This document shows positions 29,226-41,132 of a DNA stretch of 64,000 nucleotides, piece by piece (position 1 is the stretch's first letter; each line of letters starts with the position of its first letter). A model generated the notes under the pieces. The model did not search any database. It was given only the letters and a program-made list of their open reading frames with translations, and had not been told where the DNA came from. Source of the stretch: Norana najaformis (taxonomy: Eukaryota; Annelida; Clitellata; Crassiclitellata; Hormogastridae); contig OZ029916.1 of NCBI GenBank assembly GCA_964023275.1, positions 29,789,087 to 29,853,086 of the forward strand. Reading direction: 5' to 3'. The position numbers and the translations under genes were made by a program.

Positions 29226-30939
29226 CAGACGATCTGGACCGGAGGATTCTGGGACCAAAGAGTTGATAAAACGCCGAGAAGACGACCAAAGAACTTGCAT
29301 AACTTTGCTTAGAAAGACATTTAATCTAGTTTGGCAAGTGGATGCCAGTACTGTTTAAGAACATATGGTAGGAAGCTATAATATGCAGATATAGGAGGGT
29401 ATATGAAGGTGCATGGGTAGAAGTGGTAGGTCTGTTCTACCTTTAGCATCGGGCTGATTGACTGGTCTTTTCTGTAGAAACAGCTAACGATAAGCAGGCG
29501 AGTCAAGACATACTCAGGCTTAAACAGAGATACACTCAGACACATATAGACACTCAGTTAGCCACTAACAGAAACAGACAGACAGGCTCACAGACATCTC
29601 ATTTAGCGCGATGTGAAGACAGACAATACAACGGTCAACTTATGGTTATTAATTATGAACAAATAACGAACATTTGTGTAATGTAACCTGATGTAGTTTA
29701 GTAAATCCACAGGCCTATACAGTGTAGGAAGACAAGTAAATGGTGCATGTGTGTCTGGATGTGTATGTGTGGATGTGTATGTGTGTGGGGATGTGTATGT
29801 GTGTCTGGAAGTGTATGTGTGTATGTATGCGTCAATACACTTAATACAGCGCCTTTTAATTACCTTCCGAAAGGGCTGTAAATCTTTTCGCCAAAACCTT
29901 TCAAAAGTTCTCTACGTGGTCTACGATACACAATGGCATGACCTTAATTACACATGACCTTAATGACACATGACCTTAATGACACTGGCACATTAAAGTA
30001 ATATGCTAACTCCTTGCAGCCAAAGTGTCTTCGACAAACTTGTGCCTAGTTTCTAAAATTAGTAAAGATTTTCGGAATGTTCACACTGCATATTTTGCTG
30101 GTTTTTTGACGATATTTTGTTGAAGCTGTTTCTTTTAAGCGTTGTAGCAACTTTGCATATTAGGATCATTATTTTCAATCGGGTTTCAACAAGGTTTCGA
30201 ATACGATTTTTGAATTTATAACCAATAATCGTTAATGTAGCGCTTCATCTATAGCTAATGATCATTTACGGTTGGATGCTCTGTTTTAAAAATTGGGTCA
30301 CGTGCGTGCTACTGCGTCATTTAGCCCTATACCCTTTTTGGAAACGAAAAATAAGTCATCATTAAACTTTGTTACATGACTGCATGTGATTGGTCCGACA
30401 ACTTTCTATGTGGGGCGTGAACTCAAAATTAGCCAACCATAAGAAACTAGGTCATCAGACGACGTCATCAAATAATTTTCATTGTATTGAAAAAATGTAT
30501 ACACTGCAGCCTGTGATTGTATTTTGCAAATATAACTGTTCTTCGTGCAAAAGTCTAATGGTATAGACTACTTTAAATAGAGATGCTATCGTTTTAGCCG
30601 ATTTTTACATGACATTTGCCAGTTTTTGCGCTCGTATATTTTGTGAGAGGAATTTGACCTAAGATTTACTAAGAACCGGCAATGTGTCTTGTATATGGAA
30701 AGCATAGTTATAAAAATATTGCCTTGTAATTTTTCTTACCAACGATATAAGAGCCTTAAAAATTTTCATCTGCTTGGATATACTGACATGATGTAACGTA
30801 TTTTATACTTAGTAAATTTATTTGAATATTTAATTTATGTTACTTATTTACTTCAAGTCTTTGATCTATCTAATCTAATAACTAAAATACAGGGTGACTG
30901 TTATAATGCAGAAGATATTTAATCGATAGTCGCTTTAGT
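29226..30939. other. Hox3 3' flank, no gene seen
   Basis: Likely Hox3 3' UTR and spacer. It holds short AC/TG-rich stretches near 29520-29600 and 29740-29830, an 18-19 bp tandem repeat of a CATGACCTTAAT motif (29934-29985, three copies), a possible weak poly(A) signal ATTAAA at 29992-29997, and AT-rich unique sequence. Retroposon-like GCGCC motifs occur at about 29854 and 30238. No homeobox in either strand. Confidence 0.6.
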
Positions 30940-31380
30940 TCAAGAAGAAGAATGGACTTTCCCTTAAGCTAGGTCTGAGGCAACCATGGAGATGAAGTGT
31001 TGTAATTGTAATTGTAACTGTAAATCGAGATTTATAAAGCGCCTCTTTGAGGATAATCTCAACAGAGGTGCTTCCGACCCGAAAAAGTAAAATCACTGTT
31101 GAACAGCAGAGTCTTCAGGCGCCTGCGGAGTACTGAGAGGGGGAGAGAAATGAGCCTTCACTTTTCTTAGTCTCGGCATATTAGGGCTGATGACCATCCC
31201 CTTCATCGACACCTGATCTTTCCACTTACAGTGTACGGTCAGTGTACCTAATGCACCTGAGCTGAGGGGGGGCGCAAGTGTAGCCGAAATCTAGAAACAA
31301 ATTTCTGCCCTGGCGGGGATTTGGACCTCGGCCTCTCGATTGACAGTCTAGCAGGCTAACTACTAAACCCTCGCGGATCC
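30940..31380 (-). mobile_element. SINE family A, copy 4, with nested LINE 3' end
   Basis: On the - strand: GGGATCCGCGAGGGTTTAG, CCGAGGTCCAAATCCCCGCC, GCGCCCCCCCTCAGCTCAGG, CACTGACCGTACACTGT and AATATGCCGAGACTAAG. About 160 bp (30995-31155) then interrupts the match before CATCTCCATGGTTGCCTCAG resumes. The insert reads GTACTCCGCAGGCGCCTGAA, LKTLLF-like coding, GAGGCGCTTTATAAATCTCG and a TTACAA tail, as in a LINE 3' terminus. Confidence 0.8.
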
Positions 31381-31758
31381 CTCGCTGTATCTTGGTCAAA
31401 ACTCAGTCTGCTGTAGAAGCCCGGTCGAAATTCGATAGATCAAGAAACCCAGTCAGGCTATCATGAATAAGCAAGTTGAAACAGAACGAGTCTAAAGTTT
31501 AGACCTGAATGACATTGAACAACTGACAGAAGGCACAGAACAGGGCAGTTGAATTCCAAAGCTACCGTAAACCGTGTGAACTCCCGAGAGCCAAACATTC
31601 TTCCGATGCGAGTCACAACAAGAGTTTTGCATTGACACGGAGGCCTACATGTAAAGAAAGCTCTGTTGCGATTGGCCCATCTTTGTCCAATCGTTTTCTT
31701 CCGCTGTGGGTCCCACTTCTTGCGAAAGTGAGCTAGTAAGGCTATTGACCGTCATATA

Positions 31759-32397
31759 CAGTGCTGGCCATAAGTTTGGAATCACCCAGGCGCAATCTGT
31801 TGAAAACCATATTTGATCGCTATAGCAGTCGAGTCTATCAAGCTATTGAGTCGGCGATGGTTACTTTGTATAAATGGTCAGGTATACCAATCCTTGAGGA
31901 TAAACTAGAAACACACATGGGGATCCTCAATTGCACCACTTTCCAACATGATGGAGCTCCTTGCCACCGGGCAAGGACTGTGACAAGATGGATCAATAGA
32001 CGGGGAATTCATATCCTGGATCCAGTCCCGACCTCAATCCCATCGAAAACCTGTGGATGTTTATGAAGCAGAAGGTGTCTGAGGAGCATCCAACATCAAA
32101 GGTATCGTTGGTTGACGCCATAAAGCGAGTCTGGGTCAACCACATCAGCCCAGCTTATTGTGAAAGTCTTGTGAATTCCATGCCAGCAAGACTCAAGGCT
32201 GTCCTGGCTAACAAAGGACAGCACTCAAAGTACTGAAGTCTGAAGTTGACATTTGACTATCCATTTACTTAGTATGTGAGTTTTGAATAAACTGTTACAG
32301 TTTCATTGAGCAAAATTACAGTTACAATTTCTTCTGAGGCTTTTTATAAGAAAATTTCATACATTTCTAAGTGATTCCAAACTTATGGCCAGCACTG
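31759..32397 (+). mobile_element. Tc1/mariner-type transposon, internally deleted
   Basis: Terminal inverted repeats CAGTGCTGGCCATAAGTTT plus GGAATCAC (31759) and the complement ending at 32397, flanked by TA on both sides. Inside is the C-terminal part of a Tc1-type transposase: FQHDGAPCHRARTVTRW (second catalytic Asp region), then after a frameshift PDLNPIENLWMFM (catalytic Glu region) and a tail ending near LANKGQHSKY, stop about 32236. The N-terminal DNA-binding domain and first catalytic Asp are missing. It cannot encode active transposase but could be mobilised in trans. Confidence 0.9.
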
Positions 32398-32829
32398 TAC
32401 ATCATTTGGGTTATGTTAGATGCAAATGTGGAAGGTCATCAAATGTTAGAATATTGGGGCAAAAATGCCTAGGCTGGCAGAGGGGCGAGAGTCATACGTA
32501 AGATCTCCCCATTGGGTCTATGTTCCATGCTTGAGAAAAGCAGGGGGTTCGTACCGTCCAACCCCCTCGAGGACACTTCGCCGTCTGCTAATCAATAACA
32601 CCTCGAAATAGACGAGTTCACGAGCAAACGCAGACGCAATGGTACACAGAGACATATACACAAGGACAGACAAAACCTCACATGTGCACGATGACACAGA
32701 GACGATGACATATAGAGACAGGAGGACGCATATGCACAAGGACACAAAGAGACATAGATACGATTATACAAACAGACACATATACATACAAAAAGATACG
32801 TGTCTAGACACGACACCATTCAGTCTAAG

Positions 32830-33060
32830 TGCGAATCCCTAATAAAGAAAGCACCGAGCAAATTAATTGCCACGTAATTAGCGGAAGAACAATGAAATAT
32901 TGTCCTAGAAACAGCTACATCACGCAAACTCAAAGTCCTAGGCATCATTCGGTGAATTTATTGCCGTCTGATCATCCATTAAACAGTTGAATGGATTATT
33001 AAAATCAGAGTTATGACGTCACGCCAGATACGAAAGGTTTTCGCGCCTAAGAACAAAGGC
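32830..33060. promoter_or_regulatory. Candidate regulatory block between Hox3 and Hox1
   Basis: Repeat-poor sequence with homeodomain-type cores AATTAATTGCC (32860s), CGTAATTAGC (32873), TTTATTGCC, CCATTAAACAG and GGATTATTAAAATC, plus a full cAMP-response palindrome TGACGTCA (33014-33021). It stands out from the repeats around it. Regulatory role is inferred only from this density of sites and its place upstream of Hox1. Confidence 0.35.
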
Positions 33061-34827
33061 ATTGAGAGCACTTTATGACTCTTCTTCTTCTTCATCATCG
33101 TCTTCTTCCTCCTCCTCCTCTTCCTCCTCGTAGTCACGTTCTTCTTCGTCTTCGTCGTCTTCGCAGACTACAGACCTCATCAAAAGACGCCCGAATTATC
33201 CATCAAAGACATAAAAACAAAGGAAATCGTACGATTATTCAACGACTCCCTTCGCGAGATGTCGCGCCTGCGCCCCATTCACGACTCGGCAATGGCGGCC
33301 GGCGTGCATGACTCGGCGATGGCGGCGGTCAAAGACGGAGTCAATCAGAATACGCGTCGGCTTATTACAGACAATGCATAATAAATGGCTGGTCGGTCAG
33401 ACGAGGGCGATTGGAGCAGAGCCTATTGCCTTGCGACGCATACGGTGCATGTTTGGCGGACATAAATCTTCGACAGGCAACTTTCAAGTCGCATTGGAGG
33501 CGCATCCGGCCAACGAAGATTACGAATCACCGGCCGACAAAGAGGCTTAATTTCGCCGGAGATTCCGACTGCCCTGATGGACGCCCGATCGGCACGCCAT
33601 CTATGGTCTCCACGCGTCCAGACGCACAACTAGGCTCCACTGAATCTGTCCAGTAATGTAATACATTGCAATGTTTGTTTATGGCTGAGATATGGTGATT
33701 TCTGACGTCAGAGACATCCGTTGTTTTATTATTTGATCCTTAATTCATTTATTCATTACTTGGTGAATCACTTAATCACTCAATCGTTTACTAAGTCGAT
33801 TCTTTCGTTCGTTTGTTCATTCATCTTTCAGAACAGAAGCACCGGCAATCCAACAGCATTGTTTCCCTATAAGCTAATACAAGCGCTATACAAATAAAGT
33901 TTCACATTGAGTGGCACCTGTAACATATAGAAAGGTCATAGATCAGAGTTTCGGGAACAATAATCGAAATGTTCGCAACAATATAAAATCAAATGTTAGA
34001 AATGTTGAATCAAAGTTTTGGACACAGAATCAAAAATATTGGGAAAGTTGAGTCTGAATGACAGAAGTTAATTAAAATGTGAACATTTAACTCAGAATGT
34101 TCGGAACATCAAACGAAAGGACCGACGCAGACAAAGAATTCTTCTCAGTCTCTAATTATCCCATACACACAGTTAATTGCATGATTCAGGCCAATGAATG
34201 CAGGACAATAAAGTGGCCAGGACGATCAAATTCATAATTGTCTGGGAGCAATGCACACTATCTGCGGCTTTTGCATCAACAAATTCTGTCTTATTACACT
34301 GTTTAATTATACCTTTACAACTGAAAGAGAAACTGTAAAGTAAGGTAAAGTCGATGTCAAAGGCCTCAACGGCCACGGTCTTGATCTCGAGACTGTCTCG
34401 AGACCAAAAGAATGCGGTCTTGATGTTTGGTATTGAGACCAAAACCAAGATCGATACCGGCACATTCCAGACCAATGCCTAGGCTAGGTATTGGTCTTCA
34501 GGCTTTGGTCTCGGTCTTCGTCTTGGGCAAATGGTCTTGATCGCGAACGAGGTATTGGTTGTTTTGTATTTTAATGGTTCTTTCCGATCATTAGATCAAC
34601 CTGAAGTTCTTTGCTTCATTTTAATTAGCGGTGCTTGTTTGTCTATCCTACATTAAGGTTAGGCTTATGGTTATACTTGTAGCAGCTAGAATATTAACTA
34701 AAACACAACTGTAATTATCTAGATACTTAAAGTTTTGTATTAATTTTCCTAACAAAGACATCTGCAGCGCAAGCACCCCACTGTATTTCAGAACTACTAG
34801 AGATCACTGTGCGATAATGTGCTGCAA
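33061..34827. other. Hox1 upstream spacer, no gene seen
   Basis: 33085-33160 is TTC/TCC-rich; 33220-33660 is repeat-poor with GCGATGGCGGC motifs and may be regulatory; 33880-33910 is a retroposon end (AAGCGCTATACAAATAAAG); 33920-34130 is degenerate AATGTT-type sequence; 34360-34560 has repeated TCTTG/GAGACC motifs. Open frames here show no known domain and no homeobox. Confidence 0.55.
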
Positions 34828-35060
34828 AGGATCCACACAGTTTTGAGGATATGGGACGAGATAGAAAAAGTAACTGTCCAGTATTGCCTTGGGTCTAAAG
34901 TGTCGTGTATTGTGACTAACAATGCATCCAACATGAAGAAAACGTTACAGATCCTAGGTGAAAAAACTTGAAGATTGGTTGCGAGAGACAGTCAGTCAAA
35001 CATGTCTTTTACATCGAGGGACGTCAGCATGTTGACTGGATTGGAGGACATTTTGCGCCA
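34828..35060 (+). mobile_element. hAT-like transposase remnant
   Basis: The frame from 34828 reads RIHTVLRIWDEIEKV, then GSKVSCIVTNNASNMKK and LQILGEKT-stop. A shift then continues EDWLRETVSQTCLLHRG. The VTDNASNMKK-type block is characteristic of hAT-family transposases (here VTNNASNMKK). Broken by a stop and a frameshift. Confidence 0.5.
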
Positions 35061-36066
35061 TTTGCAGAAGCAACAGACAACATATAGGGAGACAGTGCAA
35101 GAACAGGGTGTGTGGTGCCAATGGTTGCGACTCTGCACTATTAACTGAAGCCAACGGGTGGCCGATCCTATGACCTACCGACGGGCATGCGACTAATACC
35201 TGTTCTACTAAGACCCGGCGGTTCGAGAGCTATCCGGACGATGCTATACGGACGCCCAGTGAGGGACTGGTGGGCGTCATCTACCACCAATGCTGCTTCA
35301 TCTACCACCAATGAGGGACTGCTGGGCGCTGAACCCTACCATCAATGTCGCTCAACACCATCGGCGCAATTTGATCCAGGAACTCTGAATATCGTGTCAT
35401 CTGTCTACTCTGGAGAGGAAATCCGTCGGCTGCACGTGTGGACGAGAGCTCACCACTGGTGACTTGTTTATCTGTATTATGTTTCGCTGGCTGACGTACT
35501 TTCTGTTCTTACTGAAATTCAACATCGTTTCACTACCATAGGCAGCGCTTTTGCGAGGTACTTAAAAGGCGCTACATCAACATGTCTAGGCAAGTAACTA
35601 ACTGCAGCTTCACCGAGAGCGAACATACTACGAAGCACTCAGCAACCGGGTGGCTACAGAGCATCCCGCGAAAGACTGGATGCGGCGGAGGAAGAGAATT
35701 CGCGGCTTCGGCAGCAGGCCGAAGCAGCCAGCCCTCGGATTGGACAGGGCCCGTCACGTGGGCATCGGCTCCGAGCGCCCGAGTCGTAATTCACGGCGGC
35801 CAGCGAACGACCGGTCCGTGCCGGGCGAGGACGGTCCTGCGTCGGGTCTGATGGTGGCGGGCAGGCTGGGCGGCAGAGGAAGGGGCGACTAGATTTATCT
35901 GTTCTGTGTTGTGTCTGCGGTCAGCAGTCATTGATGTTCTATTGTCTGCGAGGCGGCAGCGGCGGCGTTTCTCTGATTTACGGCGATGGTTTTATGGATG
36001 CTATAGCGGCTGCTGCTGCTGCTGAGGAGGCAGAGGCGGAGGCGGAGGAGAAAACGACGGCGAGTG
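35061..36066. other. Hox1 5' flank
   Basis: 35250-35330 has a short duplicated CATCTACCACCAATG segment; 35568 is a retroposon end (AAAGGCGCTACATCAAC). From about 35640 to 36066 the sequence is GC-rich and repeat-poor and probably contains the Hox1 promoter and 5' UTR. Frames in this part lack features of a coding exon. Confidence 0.5.
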
Positions 36067-36916
36067 ATGAATTCCAACGGCGACTACACCATCTGTAACT
36101 TGGACAACCATCACACGTACAGCGCTCATCCTTACAACGCAGGCAACAGCGACTTCGGCGGCAGCGGGTACAACAACAACAAGGCCCTCGTCGACGACTG
36201 GGCCACTCCCTACGACCACCAGAACCCCAGCGGGGCACAAGGACCCTCCGTCCGGCTCTCCGATGCCCTGCTCGACCACCCGCGACTCATCGACGACCAG
36301 AGACGCCCGACGCATCATCAGCATCACCATCACCAGCAGCAGCAGCTGACCGGGTCAGGCTACTACTCTGATGGGTGCATCTCCCGATGCCCCGAACGCC
36401 TCTCCGTGGGGTCCCAGTGCGGGCCAGTCAGCATGGCCTCCGCCCCTCAGGGCCTCTACGGTCCCCCTCAGCTCCACCGGCCTGGTCCAGGAGAGGGCTA
36501 CGGTGGCGGACAGGGACCCGGCCCCTATGGTGAGCTGGCCATCCATGGCTACGGTCCCTTCTATGGACTTGGTCCCGAATCGACGCACCCAGACCTCGGT
36601 CCCCCTCCGTCCCTGCTCAGCGCCAGCCACCAGCAGGGTATGGGCATGTGCCCTCCGCCCCCGGGTGCTGCCACTCCCGTTTCGCCGATCCTCTACCCGT
36701 GCTATCCCCCGGATCAGACGAACTGCTCGTGTACAGCTTCCGGCGTCTATTCGTCCTTCCCGTCATGCCATGCGGGCGCTCTGTGTTTCCCGCCTCCGGG
36801 GCCGCCGCAGACGATTTCCGGCAACTGCCTGACGAGCTCCGTGAATCTGTCCGAACACGCCAACTCCGTCACGACCTACAAGTGGATGACTGTCAAGCGT
36901 GGAGTGCCAAAGTCAG
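36067..36916 (+). CDS. Hox1: Hox1/labial homeobox protein, exon 1 (N-terminus and hexapeptide)
   Basis: First coding exon of the Hox1 (labial) transcription factor. The start is ATG at 36067, giving MNSNGDYTICNLDNHHTYS; a GTG three bases earlier is not needed. It encodes 283 residues plus one base. The N-terminus carries the Tyr/Asn-rich block with HTYSAHPY that resembles other labial proteins. It is followed by His and Gln runs near residues 80-95 and a long Gly/Pro/Tyr-rich region. The hexapeptide TYKWM is at residues 270-274, followed by TVKRGVPKS, which is typical of labial proteins. The exon ends TCAG|GTAGGA with one base of a codon left, and exon 2 supplies GC to make Gly284. Joined length is 1167 nt, 388 aa. 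Upstream sequence (35.6-36.06 kb) is GC-rich with no evident TATA box. Confidence 0.94.
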
Positions 36917-36959
36917 GTAGGAGACGATCAATCAGAACTGCTATATAGGTGTGTTCGTA

Positions 36960-37480
36960 AGGCGGAAGTTAGTTATTGGTCAGATATAAACCTCGCGGTC
37001 TAAACGGATGGTTATTATTGGTCAGATATAGGCCAAGCGGTTCAAATGGAAGGTTACTATTGGTCAGATATAGATCCTTCGGCACAAGCGTAAGATTACT
37101 GTTCGTCAGATAGGCCTGTAGGCCACGTTGTCTGAACTGAAGGTTACTATTGGTCAGATTTAGTCCATGTCGTTAAAGCGGAAGGTCAGATATAGGCCTA
37201 CGAATACGTGGTATACGGTGAAGTGTTTTACTGGCCAGATATGTGCCACGTGGTTTCAAGAGAGGTTTCTTAGGTATAAGTCATATGGTGTAAACTGGGT
37301 ATGTGGTTTGCGGTCTGAAAGGATTGCCAGAACACGAGGTTTAAAAGGAAGGTTATTATTGGTTACATATTGGTTATTATAAGCGAAGCGGTCTAAACGG
37401 ACGGTTGTTATTGGTCAGATATAGACCATGGGGTTTTATAGGAAGGTTATTATTGGTCAGATATCGGCAACGTGATGTAA
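36960..37480. repeat. Degenerate array of ATTGGTCAGATATAG motifs
   Basis: At least eight recognisable copies of TTATTGGTCAGATATAG-like sequence, spaced roughly 45-60 bp and separated by AAACGGAAGGTTA-like linkers, begin 44 bp after the Hox1 exon 1 donor. Each core contains an inverted CCAAT box (ATTGG) and an AGATA GATA-type site. Linkers have diverged more than cores. Confidence 0.75.
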
Positions 37481-37539
37481 AGTAGGCCATCTCTCAGAAA
37501 TTTACTGTCCAGTACTTATGTCATTTCGATTTGGACTCA

Positions 37540-37690
37540 ATCGACCAGCGATCGATGCTTTCTGCACCCCATGATAGCAACGCTGTAAAAGTCAACGGAT
37601 TAGATTTTCCAGATTTTCGGCTTGGTTTTGATGTTCCATCGTTTGACTCCTAGTGCATTAGAGACCGGCGCTACAGAAGTTATCAGTTAC
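37540..37690 (+). mobile_element. Retroposon 3' ends
   Basis: GCGATCGATGCTTTCTGC, then GCAACGCTGTAAAAGTC and GGATTAGATTTTCC, followed at 37660 by ACCGGCGCTACAGAAGTTAT. Both match the shared 3' module. An ACATACATAC repeat follows (37700-37790). Confidence 0.5.
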
Positions 37691-39049
37691 AGGACGAGTT
37701 CATACACATATACATACATACATACACATACATACATACACATACACACATACATACATTCATACATATGTACGAATACATATACACGCGCATATATGCA
37801 TTATGCACACACATTTTATCAAACAATGAGTATAGTCCATTGCGTTGTGGTTAAACAGTCTACGCTCGAGCCCAACAATGATCAGCTCACGTCTACGCAA
37901 TCATTGGCAACATGTGTAACAGTCAGAGAAGCTGCAACGGCTTAATAAAGGCCGGTTCTACGGACCTGGGGGCGGGAACCATTTAAAGCCCCTGCGGAAA
38001 ATCATTTCTTTTGTAAACATTAATCTGCATTAAAATAACAGGTCCAGATAGGGTCGTGCAGCTGAACCGGGGTCCAAATTCCCGGCTTAGTAAATAAGAA
38101 AGTAACAAGCATGCGTTTTTGTATGTGTGTGTTAATTTCTTATATATATTTTATGCCCTTATTGCTCGCTCAGTGTCAATAAATCTGAATCTGAGGCGCG
38201 AGAAGACAAGTGAACGCAGAGAACTAGTCGACATACTAAGTCCGCTGAGCGGGCTCTCACTCGCACTCCGTTGGGATACAAACCCAGACATTTCTATAGA
38301 AATATAGAATAAGCCACCGTGTCGCACTCAGTACAATCTTCAAAGTGCGTGGTACCTGTGTATTTACAGGTAAATCAAACGCGAGTGCAGGTGTCAGACG
38401 AGACCTTGAGGAGATGAAACATTTGGATGCAGATGGGGCAGGATGCTTAGGTGATGATGTTCAGTCTACTGTTATTCAGATGGATGGCACCTGAGCCAAC
38501 TATCTGAGTCAATAATGAATCAGTCGAAGAGCTAACTGGTCAAATAATGTAATGCAGATAAGCTGGATTTTTAAGCACACTATACAAACGAATTGTGGAT
38601 GTATGTATGCATGGTGTATATATTTATGTATGTATGTAGGTGGGTAGATAGATAGGTATGTGTATCTGGATTTTTATATAGCGCACCTCCATTTTTGCTA
38701 AACTCTAAAGCACTGAGAACCTCTCTAAGACGCTATAGAAAGGGTCAATAGGAAATGTTTTTGGGTATATGAAAGGGAATGTTATACGCTTTGGTCAGTG
38801 AAAAGAAGAGTGTTTTGGGTGAATCAAAAGTGGGGTGTTTGTGACGAAGTAGAGCCGAGTAAAAGTCTCTCTCAATAGAAAGAACATAGTAACTGGTTAG
38901 TTTGAGTATTTGGGGTAATTTTAAAGACAGTGCCAACTTAGACGTTTTTGAGTAAGTTAAAAAGTACATTTAGTGATATTCACTTGGTCCAGACGTCCAG
39001 TTGGTCTCTTCCAACTTCTTAGGGGCCGGGCCAGACATCACGGCTCGTA

Positions 39050-39480
39050 GAGCTCTGGCTTCATACTGTTAGCTGTAGCAAGGCGCGATGTGTGCAAACA
39101 ACCGGAGCCTCCTTGTTTTGATCATCTCCGACACGTGGTTGAGCATCGTGTATCGATAGACCACCACGTGAGTCGTATTGAGAATGCGCAGGATTCTGCT
39201 CAGGCACCACTGACGAAAGGCATCGATCTTCGCCTCCAGGTCCTTGGTTAGCGTCCAAGCCTCGGCTCAGTACAGAAGGGAAGGCGGTATGTATGCACTG
39301 AAAACGCGGAGTTTGGTGTTCAGCCGGATGCTGATGCTGCAGATTCTTCGTTGTAAGTTGGTCATGCATTCTGTGTCAATGGCCACGCTACGCCAAACCT
39401 CAGATCCGCTGCCATCTTCAGCTTCAACCTTAGAACTGAGATAGGAGAACCTCTGAACCAGCTCATCAGGTTCCGTTCCA
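39050..39480 (-). mobile_element. Non-LTR retrotransposon remnant
   Basis: On the - strand, in shifting frames: KLRVFSAYIPPSLL, EAWTLTKDLEAKIDAFRQWC, LSRILRILNTTHVV and VSEMIKTRRLRLFAHIA. The order ETWTLTKxLExxIDAFxxWCLRRIL ... RRLRxFGHxAR is typical of the end of ORF2 in non-LTR elements. Stops and frameshifts make it a pseudogene. Confidence 0.8.
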
Positions 39481-41132
39481 CCTGTACATGATCCAGTGTT
39501 GGGAATAGGTCCACTGTGGTGACCTTGGGCATGTTGTTTGCGGGCATAAATTCTTCTGTAACCAAGCAGCAGAATTTGACATGGGAGTCAGTTTGGAAGT
39601 AAACTGCAAGTCCTGTGATGTACTGGCCCCCTGTCTAGGACTGTTGTCCCTGGCCATAGGAACTGGTTAGTCGGTGGCCAGAAAGAAGAAATTAACGCCT
39701 GTCGTATAGCCCGACTGTGGGACATGAGAGACTTCACCAATAGGATCAATGACCGAGTCTAAAGATGAATTAAGAAACTGAGTGGCAACCACTTATATGT
39801 ATACACCGTGTCCTCACATGCAGTGAGGATATGGTGTAAGTTTTTGCCTCTGGAATTCCCGGAAGACCTGCTTTTAGACGTCCAATGGGCCTAACGCAAT
39901 CGTGTGACATTTGAAAATTTTGGATTCGCTGCCCATTTCTATGCGTTGTGTCGGTTTTCTAATGTAATTCAGAGATAATGTAATGTAATTCAGACTGACT
40001 CATCTTTTTCAACCTGCTTACTCATCATAGCCTGTCTTCTGGTTTCTCTGACCTATCGGAATTCGACCAGGTTGTTCTAACCGATTACAGTTTGTGGCTA
40101 CGGTTTCATTTGGTCATTAAGATTATGAATCTGAGGCACGAGACAAGTGTGCGCCAGCAACTTGTCCAGGGTCGTCACAAGGAGTCCGCTGAGCAGTCTT
40201 CGAACCCGCAACCACTGGTTTACAGTCTCAGCGCTCTACCAAACATTCCCCAGTGCCGCATCCCTTTATATCTCCGTAGCTCAACCATCTTCCTCTAGTC
40301 CTCCTTCCTTCCTTCCGTAATTCCTTCCAGCACTGTTCTGAGAAGCGAGTTCCCTTATAGTACACTTGATCAGTCATCGTGCCTTGGTTAGGCAAAACGG
40401 CAAAGAAGACCCAGACATCTCAGTAGATGAAAACGAGCAGTGAAGCAAAATTGAGTGTAAGTTCGAAGGTCATACGATGGGTCAGCTGGATTTCGATGAC
40501 AATGCAATGAAACTCAAGTGCGATGCGTTGGATGATCGATTACATAGTAGCCAAAATACTTATTACACACGATTTATACTGCGAGTATTCAGATTTATTT
40601 TGCTGTACATTTTAACAATACAATAAGTTTTAAAGGCGTCGTATACTCAAATTCAGTTTGCAATCCAGTTTGCAACAATAAACAGTCAAGGATTCCATAG
40701 AAAAGCAATCAAGCACGACTTTGCAAGCATACAAAGCATTTCATAATAAAGCAGTCAAGCATGACTTTGCAATTCCGTAGCAAGCAATTAAGCATGACTT
40801 AGCAACCTATCAACCTATCAAAAGCAATGAAGCATTCCACTAAAAGCTATCATGGATGACGTGGCAGAGAAGAAAGTATTGTATGCGACCAAGTACGCAA
40901 ACTCTGTAATAAACAATTGCCTTTAACGTCAGATAATCGCAGAATGAATCAATGATTCATTTAATTAATTAACGACTCACTAAATCAGTGCATCAGTCAA
41001 CAGCTGAATTATTCAGCCACGCACTAATCCAGAGACTTGACCGTGAAGCCTTCAATGAATCAACTACTCAGTCATTAGTCCGATCACTGATCAGCCAAGA
41101 AATCGACGCTGATAAGTCCTTCACCTTTACCC

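Noticed and set aside
29226..36066. A hidden Hox2 exon or a mir-10-type microRNA in the spacer
   Set aside because: I found no homeodomain-encoding sequence on either strand and no ACCCTGTAGATC-type seed by eye; a sensitive search could still be run.
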